The position numbers were made by a program, and so were the translations under genes. From the NCBI GenBank assembly GCA_037783545.1, contig JBBELK010000492.1:620001-684000 (forward strand): a stretch of 64,000 nucleotides of DNA. Reading direction: 5' to 3'. Positions 1 to 10,467 of this stretch are shown one piece after another. This DNA comes from Henricia sp. BOLD:AAB3569 (taxonomy: Eukaryota; Echinodermata; Asteroidea; Spinulosida; Echinasteridae). The stretch's first letter is position 1. Each line of letters starts with the position of its first letter. The notes under the pieces were generated by a model. The model was not told the origin of the DNA, searched no databases, and saw only the letters and a list, made by a program, of their open reading frames with translations.

Positions 1-237
1 GGTCTCCTGGTCGCCGGCAGAAAACGGCGATACATCATGCAAATCCAGAGGTATCAATGTGCTCTCTTTGGAGGAAGTTTGCGAGTGTTCCCTTGCAGTT
101 CGATTTGTTAAGTAGTTGATCTACATGACAATGGGCATCCATGAAATCGTCGGTCGGGTGTTCGACGTATAGTGTTGGGACAAGAAGCAAAAGACGCTGT
201 AGCGTCCTCCAGTGAAAGACCGAGGAGAGATGTGTGG

Positions 238-331
238 GGGGAGGTTGGGGTGGGGGGAGGTGGGGGGAGGTGGGGGGAGGTGGGGGGAGGTGGGGGGTGG
301 GGGGTGGGGGGAGGTGGGGGTGGGGGGGGGG
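238..331. repeat. G-rich minisatellite (GGTGGGGGGAG-type)
   Basis: About nine head-to-tail copies of a 9-11 bp unit (GGGGGGAGGTG and variants) with almost no C or T on the plus strand. Runs of four or more G separated by 1-3 bases meet the usual G-quadruplex pattern. Proline-rich or glycine-rich reading frames across it are by-products of the repeat. Confidence 0.9.
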
Positions 332-344
332 GCTGCAGGTTGCG

Positions 345-895
345 TTCTTTTAACGGGGGAAATCCGACAAATTCGTATTGCGTCCCACACACGAATCTCC
401 TCAGGGCTAAACATGGAAATTTCGTCACCCAACTGACGCCGGACAACAAAATTTACCAACTCAACAGGGGACGCTAACCCTAACCTGGAACCGACATGAT
501 TTACGAAGCCAGTAACTCGTTCAGCCAGTTCCGGAAGATATATCCTTGCAAAATTGTCCGTGCAAGTCACCGTGTAGGGCGATCTCCCATCGCTTGCAGT
601 TCCATCCATTGTTGGCAATATGGTAGCGTTAAACGTGCCGTCTCAGCTGGATGGTCCTTGTTACTCACCCTGGTTGCGGACACAACTGTTGGCGTTTCTT
701 TCGGGCTGGAGGAAGTGTCTCTAGTTGATTGGGTGGTCTTGGCACTAATGGTTCGCCCACAGATGATGGCAACGGTGATTCTTTACTTGAAGGTCGAAAG
801 TCTCTGTGATGGTAGAATCCATGCTTGCAGTAACCCATCCTCGTAATCTGGAACAAAATCCGCTTCCTCCATCTTCCAAATTTGGCGAATGACAA
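345..895 (-). pseudogene. Uncharacterised coding-like remnant, possibly a Gypsy accessory or C-terminal region
   Basis: Two minus-strand open stretches (895-665 and 618-about 345) have complex, non-repetitive composition and lie just downstream of the Gypsy pol remnant on the same strand. The second has an amphipathic look around LASPVELVNFVVRRQLG, then runs into the G-rich minisatellite and loses meaning there. I do not recognise a domain. It could be the 3' part of the same element or unrelated sequence; only position and strand connect it with the element. Confidence 0.25.
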
Positions 896-937
896 AATAT
901 GGAAAACTAGAGAAATACAAATTCATGTAGTGGTAAG

Positions 938-3170
938 TTAAATACCGTCCTGGTAACGAGCAGGAAGTTTAACTTCCCTACCGCTCCTTGTGGTAATCTT
1001 GAAAGGTTGAACACCTTCACTGCTTACTTGTATAATCTCATTACTCCCATTGGATGCCCCTTCAAATAGATCACCCAATCTGTAACTTTCACACACTTTT
1101 ATACTGCCCTCCGTGCCGTCAGATCCTAAAAGCGTATTACGCATTCGTCTAAGCCAAATCGGGACCTTGCGGTATTCACACTTCTTAAGTAGATCATGAT
1201 GTACGACCGTGGTCTTTTTCCTACCAGTACCGTATAAAGTATTGGAGAGAGAGGTTCTATACAACCAACAGTGGACAGAGCCATACTGGCTGTAATTTAC
1301 AAGATTGGCTAGTTTTAGAGGATTTATTTAACCTGTAAACAATATCCCCCTCCTCAAATGCCGAGTAGTTTTGATTCAAATCGTAGTTCCTCTTCTATAA
1401 TTTTGTGCAGCCCCAATGTTCTTTCTAGCCAGAGCGTGAGCCTTGATCATTTGTGGTTTTAGGTTTTGTGCATATTCATGAATTTGTTCTTCCTCAGCAT
1501 TATTACTTTTCATTTCAAAAACAAATTTTACTGGTTGTACAACCTCTTTTTCCAGCATCAACAAGTTTAAAGTTAGACCCGTATGACGGTTCGGAATGGC
1601 ACGTATAGCAGCAGACACATTTCCCTATATGGCACCTCATAGTTTGTAAAATCGTTCGATTATATCTCTCGACCTTCCCATTAGAACAAGGTCGATAAGG
1701 GGTTGTACGAGTTTTGACAATGCCAAGGATGTTGCAAATTGCTTGAAATGGATCACTGGTGAAATTTGCGCCATGATCAGTATGAATTTGAAGAGGGCAT
1801 CCAAAGCGGGAAATGAAATTGTCAATGGTGGTTCTAGCAACAGATTCAGCCCTTTGATCTGGATACGACTCAATCCATTTCGTGAACTGACAAATCAACA
1901 CAAGAATATACTGGTTACCAGTCTTAGTTGGTTGAAATGGTCCCAGAATGTCTAAATGGATACGTTCACATGGAGCTCCTGCATGATATTTCACGAGGGG
2001 AGCTTTGGCTTTCCTTGACGGTTTTTTGCTTGTGTTATTTAACATACAATGTGGCATCATCACCCATTTTATACCAAAAACATGTCTGTTTTAATTTCTG
2101 GGTGGTTTTTGTGATCCCTGGGTGACCAGCCATTTTGGAGTCATGATTTAGCCTAAGGGCCTCTTCCTTTATTACAGTGGGTACCACAAATAGCAACTTA
2201 AATGAATCGCCCTCCACCCACTTATAATACAAGACGCCGTCATTAATTGTTAGAAAAGCATTGCTTGTCCGGAAATACTTCACACTTGGAGATAGTATTT
2301 GCAATTCAGTTTGTGACGGAGAAGAAGAGGATTCTATTTGGCCTATAAGATGTTTTAAATCCTGGTCCTCTGTTTGCAATTTCCCTAATTGACCATGTGT
2401 AGGCCTATACTTGACAAAAGGAGACGCATTGTCGTCGTCCAGCAAACACCGGACTGAAGGACAAAACGTTTCTTGGTCTCTATTAGTTTTAGAATCAGTG
2501 GGACAAATGATTTCTTTAGACAAAGGGGCATTGCCCTTTTCAGGGTAGGACATAACCCCGAGACCAGGTGTTTCAAACGTCTCACTAAACTGCAGAGGTA
2601 CCATGGAAACTGGGTTTGCTATACTGTTATTTCTCGCACAGTGAGTGGAATGACGTTATCGACGTCATCTTCAAAACTAGAATTCTTCAAATCTAGAATT
2701 CCTCTTGGTCAGCCCATACAAGGGGTTTGCTAACTCGGCAAAACAAAAATGGGCTCTATAATAGTTAACGAACCCGAGAAATGTCTCTACATCTTCACTG
2801 CAACAAGGTGTGGGCCATTGTTGAACAGTGGACACACTGCTAGGGTTCGGGGAGATACCATGACCGCTGACCAACTTTCAAGAAAAAGTACTTCCCTTTG
2901 GAAAAGTTGACATTTCTTGGCCTTAAGTTTCAAGTTATGGAAGCGAAATATCCCAAGAACTTCAATTAGATTTTCCATGGAGTCCTCAAAACCTTTCCCT
3001 AAAATTATAATGTCGTCTAAATAAGCCATAACATGTTCCTAATTAAGGCCTTTCGATATTAATGTCATAGCACGTTGAAAAGTTGCAGGGGGTTACATAG
3101 CCCGAACGGCATTCGTTGATACTCGAATAAACCATAGTTGCAGATAAAATTAGGCATTTGACCTCATTAT
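938..3170 (-). pseudogene. Decayed Ty3/Gypsy pol (RT, RNase H region, integrase, C-terminal tail)
   Basis: Reading leftwards on the minus strand, the fragments follow Gypsy pol order. First come an RT piece around 3165-3060 (EYQRMPFGLCNP) and the catalytic box MAYLDDIII at 3029. RT thumb text follows near 2870-2700 (FLGFVNYYRAHF). The integrase zinc-binding start (HPGITKTTQKLK) is near 2130. The integrase core has its three acidic sites in HLDILGP (about 1955), HTDHGANF (about 1775) and NGKVERYN (about 1675). A pol C-terminal stretch ending GREVKLPARYQ lies near 970. Several frameshifts and stops separate the fragments, and the RNase H text is short or lost. The 5' RT half, protease and gag are absent; homology stops at about 3170 where the minisatellite starts. 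No LTRs are seen, so it is a dead, truncated insertion. Confidence 0.85.
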
Positions 3171-3189
3171 TAGGGGCGCTGCGGACTGA

Positions 3190-3343
3190 CTTGTTTGTGG
3201 CAAGCGTGTCAGATACTTTTTTGGAGGAAACATGCCCTCTTTTGTGACAAATATCCCAAGGGCTTGTGGCAAACATGCTTTCTCTTGTTTGAAGTGTGCC
3301 AAGGGGTTTGTGGCACGAGTGCAGATTAGGCTATTGGGCCAAG
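3190..3343. repeat. Degenerate GGCAAG/GCCAAG minisatellite, left part
   Basis: Imperfect repeats of a roughly 20-40 bp unit built around TGGCAAGYRTGCCAAG, a motif close to its own reverse complement. The same array continues at 4148-4680 on the other side of a foldback element. Confidence 0.7.
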
Positions 3344-3347
3344 CTAG

Positions 3348-4143
3348 CCTTGTCCAAGGGCTGTGAAGTGTGAATTCGTGAAGAATTGACCTGCATGCTA
3401 TGCAGTGAAAGTGCGAAACCTAAATATCTTGGTCTGGAAACCAGACTGACACACACGAGGCTGAATCACAGCCTTGTTCTTTCTGTACACGACGCGTTTT
3501 ATGGGCGGATACTCTTTATGCTAATTTTCAAAAGGAGACCACCGAGGCGTAAGCTCATTGGCTAACGGTTGTTTTGACGGAGCAATATACCGTTTATTAT
3601 ACGGCACTGTTTGAAAAATAGCAGACTTACCCAGTTCGTAGGTTCAAACACTTCATACCCTTGCAGAAAATTATGTAGGCCATAAAGCGCTTTTTTTCCT
3701 GGTCTTCGTAAAACTCAAAGTCATGAACTTGCAATTTGCCGGTTGCATTATTCAAACTACATGTACCGTTATTTCCTCAGTTGTAACAAATCTAGGTCAA
3801 GCGAAGTCGCCATACGTTTTGCACGCATACACAACAACAACATGACGTGTACAGATATTATGTTTACAACTCGGATGTTATGTAAGATATGAATATTTAT
3901 AACCACTCGGGTTTTGCATAAGTAATTGCGTTGGATTTCGAACGCAGATATGAAGAAACACAACACGTCGTGTACAGAAAGAACAAGGCTGTGATTTAAC
4001 ATCGAATGTGTCAGTCTGGTTTCCAGACCAAGATATTTCGGTAACCATACTATTTTGCAGTTGGCTACAGTTGACCGCGCGGTGTCGCACTTTCGCTGCA
4101 CAGCATACTTCACGGACTCATACTTCACAGCGCTTGGACAAGG
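3348..4143. mobile_element. Foldback DNA element inserted in the minisatellite, TSD CTAG
   Basis: The left end (CCTTGTCCAAGGGCTGTGAA) is the near reverse complement of the right end, and the similarity continues inward. A block with TATCTTGGTCTGGAAACCAG and TTGTTCTTTCTGTACACGAC near 3428-3495 reappears inverted at about 3970-4045. The arms are imperfect and about 150 bp long. CTAG flanks both sides (3344-3347, 4144-4147), fitting a 4-bp target duplication. No transposase is visible; a 119-codon minus-strand open frame inside has no recognisable domain. This is a non-autonomous element of unknown superfamily. Confidence 0.75.
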
Positions 4144-4147
4144 CTAG

Positions 4148-4680
4148 GGTCAAGCGTGCCCTCTAATTGTTGCAAGTATGCCAAATGCTTAAGGCCTATG
4201 ACAAGAGTGCAATTTGGGCTCTTGGGACAAGCGTGTTTGCCAAAGGCTTTGTTTGTGAAAAGAGTGCAGATTAGGCCCTTGGGCCAAGCGCGCCCTCAGG
4301 CTCATTGTGGCAAGTAATCCAAAGACTTTGGCCCCAGATTATGCTCTTGGGCCAAGCGTGCCCTCATTGTGGCAAGTATGCCAAAGACTTAGTGGCAAAC
4401 GTGCATGCCAAGTACTTTTGAAGCAAGTATGCACACCCTCTTTTGTGGCAAGTGTGCCATGTATTTTGCGGAAAGTATTATGCCAAGTGCATTGGGCCAA
4501 GAGTGCCGAGTACTCTTTGGCAAGTGTGTCAAGTAATTTCTGGCATGTGTGCCAAGTATCAGGGGCGAGCGTGTCCTCTCCTTTGTGGCAAGTATGCCAA
4601 GTACTCAGGGGCAAGTGTCTCCTCTCTTTTTATGCAAAGAGCATTGGGAAATCCTTTCTGGAAATTGGTCCAGCAAGTGC
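4148..4680. repeat. Degenerate GGCAAG/GCCAAG minisatellite, right part
   Basis: Continuation of the array at 3190-3343. Words such as TTGTGGCAAGTATGCCAA, GGGCCAAGCGTGCCCTC and GTGTGCCAAGTA recur every 30-60 bp with drift. Open frames here (for example 4307-4795) simply translate the repeat. Confidence 0.75.
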
Positions 4681-4739
4681 ATTTAGACAAGGAAAAAAAA
4701 ACTTTAGACGGCAAAACAAGGTTCGGACCCTCGACTGCC

Positions 4740-4880
4740 GGACTATTCTATGTCATCGCAACAAACGCAGAGAGTACCGCAAACGCAAACAGTAACGCAG
4801 ACAGTCGGCAAAGTTTAAGTTTGCCGATTGTTTTCGTCAGTGTTTGCGTTGCAGTTGTTTGCGTCTAGTCTGCGTTACGA
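4740..4880. repeat. CGCAAAC-rich imperfect palindrome
   Basis: Short CGCAAAC/AACGCAGAC words on the left face GTTTGCG/GTCTGCGTTACG words on the right. They pivot on GGCAAAGTTTAAGTTTGCC near 4808-4826. It looks like a small hairpin or foldback element; no target duplication was resolved. Confidence 0.45.
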
Positions 4881-4904
4881 ACTAGGCTTAAGCCAGAGTC
4901 AATG

Positions 4905-5173
4905 AGGGCGGTCGGGTTGGCGTAGTGGTTCTTTCCTCGCATTCCACCTCTGGCGTCCCGGGTTCGAATCCGGGGCGTGTATGTGGATTGGGTTTGCAGT
5001 CCCTACTTGACCTACTCTCTGGGGGTTTTCCTCCCACTTCTAAAACTGCAACTCTTTCTTCGTCATCTCAAGTTGATAATACAGTATAGTTAAAGCTAAA
5101 ACCGTATAGTTGATGGCATAAAGGGCCTTAGTTGCCGAAGATGCCATAAAATAAACAACAACAACAACAACAA
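4905..5173 (+). mobile_element. tRNA-derived SINE, copy 1, with 11-bp TSDs
   Basis: The 5' head is tRNA-like with a pol III A box (TTGGCGTAGTGG, about 4917) and a B box (GGGTTCGAATCC, about 4959). A unique body follows, containing GGGGGTTTTCCTCCCAC, the kind of conserved central block seen in several animal SINE families. A 3' double-stem tail lies at 5114-5146, then (AAC)n. The duplication CAGAGTCAATG flanks it at 4894-4904 and 5174-5184. The tail matches the 3' end of the LINE at 38017-44015. It is not a functional tRNA gene because the tRNA cloverleaf runs into the body without a 3' end. Confidence 0.9.
5114..5146 (+). other. SINE 3' double stem-loop (predicted LINE RT recognition structure)
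   Basis: The outer stem TGGCAT (5114-5119) pairs with ATGCCA (5141-5146), and an inner GGC/GCC stem lies between. The intact LINE has the same architecture at 38075-38041 with TGGCAC/GTGCCA, so the last pair differs by a compensatory change. The CAA tail follows directly in both. Confidence 0.7.
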
Positions 5174-5277
5174 CAGAGTCAATGTTTATGTTGGGAGTTC
5201 GCTGTATGAACCCGGCTTCCTTAATCTTTCTGGGTATAGTAAACTGTTCTCTGTCCAAGATAGTAGCACTGGTCCAG

Positions 5278-5283
5278 TTTATT
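5278..5283 (-). promoter_or_regulatory. Candidate polyadenylation signal of the MCT-like gene
   Basis: AATAAA on the minus strand lies about 40 bp after the stop codon at 5325. It is the first canonical signal after the last exon and would give a short 3' UTR ending before the SINE. Confidence 0.5.
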
Positions 5284-5324
5284 GTATGGTTGGTATTGGT
5301 GACATGCAACTTTGTTTCTTGGGC

Positions 5325-5446
5325 CTATTCCTCCGCTGTTTTGTTCTTGAATTTCCATATGAGTAGCGGAGGCAACACCACGGTTGGTAGCAACCCAAAG
5401 GTCACAAACGCTAGGTCGTAGCTGCCACTGGTGTCGTAGATCCAAG
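5325..5446 (-). CDS. MCT-like transporter (SLC16 family), coding exon 4 (last)
   Basis: This exon encodes residues 392-430 plus the stop TAG (5327-5325), and its first two bases complete codon 391. The acceptor AG at 5448-5447 follows a T-rich run. Joined to the G left by exon 3, the frame reads FLPAWIYDTSGSYDLAF. That is the family's conserved loop before the last membrane segment (usually D-x-T-G-S-Y), followed by a hydrophobic helix (about residues 401-419) and a short basic tail. In MCTs this loop directly follows the AYGW-containing helix, which is how exon 3 ends. The exon lies 17.6 kb from exon 3 and is only 122 bp, so gene finders could easily drop it. Confidence 0.85.
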
Positions 5447-5772
5447 CTTTTCAAAATACCAAAAAAAGGATCAAAAGTCAGGTATGCATTTGAAAGGTAT
5501 GCTAAATATTCATAGTTTGAGCATAATACTTTGACATGTTTTCGCGACCACAACTAGAAACATGTTGCTATATAATGTAGCTGTAGTTGTGGACAACAGA
5601 ATTACCGTTTCATGGCTAAAGTTTGTATAGGTTTCCCGCACATTTTAAAATACGTGTAAATTATCCGTGTAACTTCAATTTCGTCCCAAGACGATTGAAA
5701 CGCAAAATGGTACAATTGATTTGGTCTTTGGTCTTTTCAAATGATCAATACTGCTAACTAATTTTAACATAA
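5447..5772. other. Intron 3 sequence between exon 4 and the Gypsy LTR
   Basis: AT-rich sequence with no repeat or coding signal that I recognise, apart from the acceptor tract next to 5447. Confidence 0.5.
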
Positions 5773-6728
5773 TGTAGCGATATTGGGGTACCCGCTCTTT
5801 TTCTTTTTTCCCCTCCCCCACTGATCTCTTGAAGCATTTGCATGTAATGTTTATTAGTACAGAGTGTCAACTACTGTTGCGTGTTATGATGCCCACCCTC
5901 ACAGGAAATAGCTACGGGACACATGGGGAGGATGTCATTCCTGTGGGGCACTGGAGGCTTGTGTGGTGGCCTTTGTTCTTTGGTCATTCTGACCTGAGAC
6001 TTTGCTGAGTGAAGAAAAGTGACCACAAACCCAAGCTAAACCAGTGTCCATCTGTTTGTATTTTTACTGGTATGTTACATTATTTGCCTTATTCATAAAT
6101 ATCATTGAGGCTTACATGAAATATCTTTTGTTTGTCATTCTAAGTATTAGTTCAGGAAAGTGATATAAGTGTGTAAATGTTTACACACACTTTCTTTTCT
6201 TTCTTCCATAAAGCACAAGGCCCAAATGTACATGTATCAAGGACAGCATGTGACTTTATTTGGAAATTATTTTAGTGTGCTTAATTATTGATTGACTGTT
6301 TTATTGGAGAAGCACGAAAATTGCTGTGCTTTGTTCTGTTCGCAATTATTTTGGCATGCACAGAAAAGTCTCTGTGACGCTCATTGATTTCCAGACACAT
6401 GTACTTGCATTTACTACAATGCAAGGTTACGCTCAAATAGTTTTGCCACAAACTGGAAATATTGTGTGAATGTAGACCTTCTCATGTTAAAGTTTTATTT
6501 GTAATCATTTTCAATTTTTCATCTAGAGTTTGAGTTTTACTATTATCAGTTAACCTGTGTGAACTGTTATTTTTACTTTTTGCAGTGCTTACACAGTAAC
6601 TCATATATCCATGTACATAGTCATTTACTGCAACTTTTAACTCTCGATTTTTCGCGCATATTTAATGAAGGTCACATTCCTAAGCCCAGCTGCCCATACT
6701 TTAATGCAGAAAGGCTGGGACTGACCAA

Positions 6729-7723
6729 TTGGACCGTGTTTACACTTGATCCCGAGCTCGGGATCGAACACCGAGCTCGGGATCAGCCCCGGATCACAAA
6801 TAGGTGTAAACGCTCTCGGAACCAAACTGGCCCCGGATCAGACCCCGAGATTTTGGTCTCGCGATGGCGGAGGGTTCGATCCCGAGCTCGGGATCAGTTT
6901 GCGGTTAGCTGGGCAATAAATCTTCCCGACATCCTGTTGCGGGCTAAAGCGCGCGAAATTTCCAGGGGAGCCCGCGCTCGTATTATGTACACGTGTACAC
7001 GTAGTACATATACACGCACACAGCCTACAGCTGGGTACCACTGGTTCCATGCATTGCAGGCTATGGACAAAATGCATGATACCCCGACGCGACTTATGTG
7101 ATGCAAAGCTGAGAATCTCGATCGCTGGTGTCCGTTACGAAAACACAACGTACTACAAACGTAATTGGTATCCTGCATTCAGCAATCTCTTTTGCGTGTC
7201 CGATACAAACTTCACACGTTGAGAAAAAGTTTCTGTATTTCCTCTACTTTCTGCAACTTCTCTACTTTCTGCAACTATCTAGCGACACTTTGTCATTATC
7301 ATAATACAGCTTAGTTTTTAGTTGTTATATCAAGGATTTCGGAGTGTCATTCAACGATTTCCGACATAGCATAAGTTGACATTATTTCGTCGTGAAGAGA
7401 AGTTGACGAAGACGAAGTGGCCGAGTCGAGTTGTCTTCGTGTGAAAATATGGCAAACGAAGTTCGCGGGCGCTCGTGGAGCAACGACAAACTGGCGAAGT
7501 TTTTGGACATTTGGGCCAGCGCAGAAATAATGGCTAAACTGGACGGAACATCTCGGAATTCTGCTGCGTTAGCTTGACCTTTGACTGCAACTTCTGGCTC
7601 CGCGCTCGGGATCAACAACAGATATAAACGCGGCACTCGAGACCATTGCGGTTAACCTCAACACATTCTTATCAGGGGGTCAATCTTGATCCCGAGCTCG
7701 GGACCAGTGTAAACACGGTCCAA
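6729..7723. mobile_element. MITE with TTGGACCGTGTTTACAC inverted ends, only in unit 1
   Basis: The ends TTGGACCGTGTTTACAC and GTGTAAACACGGTCCAA are perfect inverted repeats. The sister sequence in unit 2 (at about 13821) is the uninterrupted empty site, GACCAAGAGTT. Comparison with it allows a 4-bp CCAA duplication (element then ending ...CACGGT), or insertion of the full palindromic ends without duplication. Subterminal palindromes GATCCCGAGCTCGGGATC recur near both ends (6749, 6871, 7687). No transposase is seen. Confidence 0.9.
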
Positions 7724-8130
7724 GAGTTGTATTGCCCTATGGGGATTATCACCCAGGCAATGTTTATCTGTGGTTTCTAGCCAAGACTTTTAGACTTACG
7801 CCAGTCTCTTGTTTATTTCAGAGCCATGCTGTGTTACGCATGTACATTATATATATACCAGTTATGCACTCTCAGCAACACTATAATGTATTGTGGATCA
7901 GTGCAAGTCTATTCAGGCACAGTGCTGATTAATGGTGACTGCAGTCACTAGTTAAGCGTCGGTCACAACCCACCGTGCATGTTTTTAGTCCGTACGTTTT
8001 TTGGGGAGGCCACGGCCGCCACGTTTTTCTGAAAACCTGTGGAGGGAGTGGTAAGAGCAGGGAGGGAGTACGTCAACGCGCGTCACCCGCACGGTTGCGC
8101 AAGGTGTAAGTACGTGGCCCGCACGCGCAT

Positions 8131-9148
8131 TTTTTTTTACACCACTGCGAGGGGTAATCCTTCGTTACAGCGCACGTACAAAGACTACGAACAAGTCGCG
8201 CATGCGTAATAAGCCCCATAAGCCAATGATTGCAAACCACGTGTCTGTCGACGATGATACCGGTGACTTTTCACTGATACCGGTGACTTTTTACCACAGA
8301 AAAAAATTGAGGGGTAGCTGATATTGGCTTCGAGACCTTGTATGCAAAACATAGTTTAATGATACTACATGCACGTAGGCTGAAAAAATATGTGTTCCCT
8401 AGTCTTCTATATTTTCCCACCCTCAACGGGGTTTTTCCATATCAAATATGCACCTACTGACATGACTGATGTTTTTATTGAGTAATTTTAAAGAATTTTA
8501 CAATTCTGATACTGAACATTTAGAAGAATATTGAGTATTTAGAAGAAGTGATTGAAAAAGTGTTTGGAGGGAACGTTTGAAAAGTGACTTTAGGTAACAA
8601 AAAGTGTTTCATGGGGCAAATTATAGTGTTAAAAAAAAACAATCAAAAAGTGTTTCAAAAGAACGATCAAAACGTCGTTTCGAAAGAAAGATCGAAACGT
8701 TTCGAAAGACGACCAAAATGTCGTTTAGAAAGAACGATCAAAACGTCGTTTCGAAAGATTGATCGAAACGTTGTTTCGAAAGAACGATCGAAACGCGTTT
8801 CGAAAGAACGATCGAAACGCGTTTCAAGGGAAAGAAGAAAAAAAAGTTTCGGAAACAGAGTTCAACCTTATACATGTACATGGAGGAAGGAAATGCCTTA
8901 GGCCTATGGGCTTATACTTTTGGGGACTGTTGTCGATCGACATAAAAAAAACATGCACTGATCCTTTGGCTGATATTTTAATATGTACGCAGTTCTTCTT
9001 TTTTTTCCTTTCTAATCAATCATGATATTTATCTTATTATAATACATATTGTACAGCACATATACGTACGGGGAACTTTAGTCTCTTCACCAGCAGTGAA
9101 ATGGTGCGTTTTCTGCCAAATTCCCCTCGCAGTGGTGTAAAAAAAAAA
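8131..9148. repeat. Inverted pair inside the LTR region (TTTACACCACTGCGAGGGG)
   Basis: TTTTTTTACACCACTGCGAG at about 8131-8155 is inverted at about 9123-9148. GC-rich ACGTACG/GCACGC words flank both sides (7950-8120 and 9150-9960). The same pair recurs in unit 2 at about 14670 and 15665. The layout suggests an old foldback element captured in the LTR. Confidence 0.6.
8645..8830. repeat. 24-bp minisatellite, self-complementary unit
   Basis: About seven imperfect 24-bp units built on GTTTCGAAAGAACGATCGAAAC. Each contains TTTCGA and TCGAAA facing each other. The period is eight codons, so a plus-strand frame repeats VSKERSKR; I regard this as a consequence of the period, not a protein gene. The same array is in unit 2 at about 15190-15370. 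Confidence 0.85.
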
Positions 9149-10449
9149 TGCGCGGCCCGCACGCCACGCCTGGCCGTGAGCGGTTGCGTGCATCGTACGT
9201 TGCGCAAGTGGTAAGTGAGTTGAACGTGCTTACAACGTGCTTACAACGTACGATCTCCGTGCGATTGCCACGTTATCGTACGGAGGCCGTACTTACACGT
9301 GCTGCTTACGTATGGTGTCATTACTCACTCGCATGTTAGTGCGTGCAAGTGCGACGAACGTGAGTTTTTTTGGGGGGGTGGGGGGTGGGGGTATATATAG
9401 AAGGACCTTCCGAGGTTCTCCAGAAGTCCCAGCTGCTGCTGCCTCGGATTTTTATATATACTGCAGAAATCAGTGCACACAACGTGCGTTGTAAGTGGGG
9501 AGCACGTGCTTACTCGGTACGGTCCAAGTGAGTTCTGCGTGCTCATTTGACAGTTGAACTGGGGAAGTGCCAAGTAAGTACGGACCACGCACTTATCACG
9601 TGCGCAGCACGCACGTGCTAAGTGCGCCGTCCGTAGAGCAACTGACCGTAGGAAAAATTTAAATTTAAAATTAAAAATTTTAAAAGACTCACGGAGTCAG
9701 TGCGTTGTGCGCTCATTGGCTGTAGAGGGCACGCGCGTCACCCGTACTGGGGGTGAATCCGTAGCCCGAACGCAGCGAAAGTTCCTCGTGCACTAAAAGT
9801 GCTACGGCGTGTCTGCGTGCTCCCAAATCCGTACTGAGGCGGTACTCACCACGTACGGATCCCCAAATTTTGCCCACGTTTTTGCAAGTAGACAGCACGC
9901 ACTTGCAAGTACGCCGGTTTGGGACCACGGCTTTAGGCACATGTTTACGATATGTACTTGTCACTCTTAGAAGAATGAAATTAACTCGAATCTGTCAAAG
10001 TGCATGTAGTTGTACTGACGGTTTAACTATTATGTAAATTCCTTTTTAAATTATTATTACTGCGATTTGTTTTTGACATTGGTATTTTCTTTTATTCTGA
10101 ATACTGTTTTTGAGTACATGCACTTGCATAATTCGAATTGGTTTTCAGCCAGAAATAAGTTGGATTATGTCTGGGATCAGAGGCTTAGTTTAATTTCTCC
10201 TTACTGACCTAGTTACGGTCAAATGTCAGTTTTAGTTGTTATTGATTATGGTTTTAAGACATTGACAATTATTGTGTTTTAGGTGATGTTTATTAGCCTG
10301 TGTAACTTGTAATTCTGACCTGAGACTTTGCTGAGTGAAGAACAGTGACCACAAACCCAAGCTAAACCAGTGTCCCTCTGTTTGTATTTTTACAGTCTCA
10401 TTGATGAATCCCCCAGCGGTTACCCATTAGCCGTTGCGGGTGCAACATT

Positions 10450-10467
10450 TGGCGACCACGAATTGGG
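10450..10467 (+). promoter_or_regulatory. Gypsy primer-binding site
   Basis: TGGCGACCACGAATTGGG starts two bases after the CA end of the LTR. It begins TGG, as expected for a site complementary to a tRNA 3' CCA end. The tRNA species was not identified. A duplicate lies at about 16987 in unit 2. Confidence 0.6.

Larger units (their letters stand above)
5773..10447 (+). mobile_element. 5' LTR of a Gypsy element, unusually long and internally rearranged
   Basis: It starts TGTAGCGATATTGGGG and would end GGGTGCAACA (CA at 10446-10447), directly before a TT spacer and a primer-binding site. The first 0.5 kb (5773-6274) matches the 3' LTR at 21432-21880. An approximately 85-bp block (TTCTGACCTGAGACTTTGCT... 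to ...TTTGTATTTTTACAG) occurs twice, at about 5986-6070 and 10312-10397. This suggests an original LTR of only about 350 bp expanded by inserted or duplicated sequence. Both LTRs carry sequence after the first block, so the expansion came before the insertion. Without the 995-bp MITE at 6729 it is still about 3.7 kb. Confidence 0.6.

Noticed and set aside
108-477. Glycine- or proline-rich proteins on either strand
   Set aside because: Translations of the G-rich minisatellite.
3769-4128. 119-codon minus-strand ORF
   Set aside because: Lies inside the foldback element, and its first part translates the inverted arm.
4905-4985. A functional tRNA gene (A and B boxes present)
   Set aside because: The head runs into a SINE body with tail and target duplications, and a second copy exists at 45414; it is a retroposon.
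8584-8901. Basic repetitive protein (VSKERSKR repeats)
   Set aside because: Explained by a 24-bp minisatellite period; nearby frames and the duplicate copy shift freely around it.
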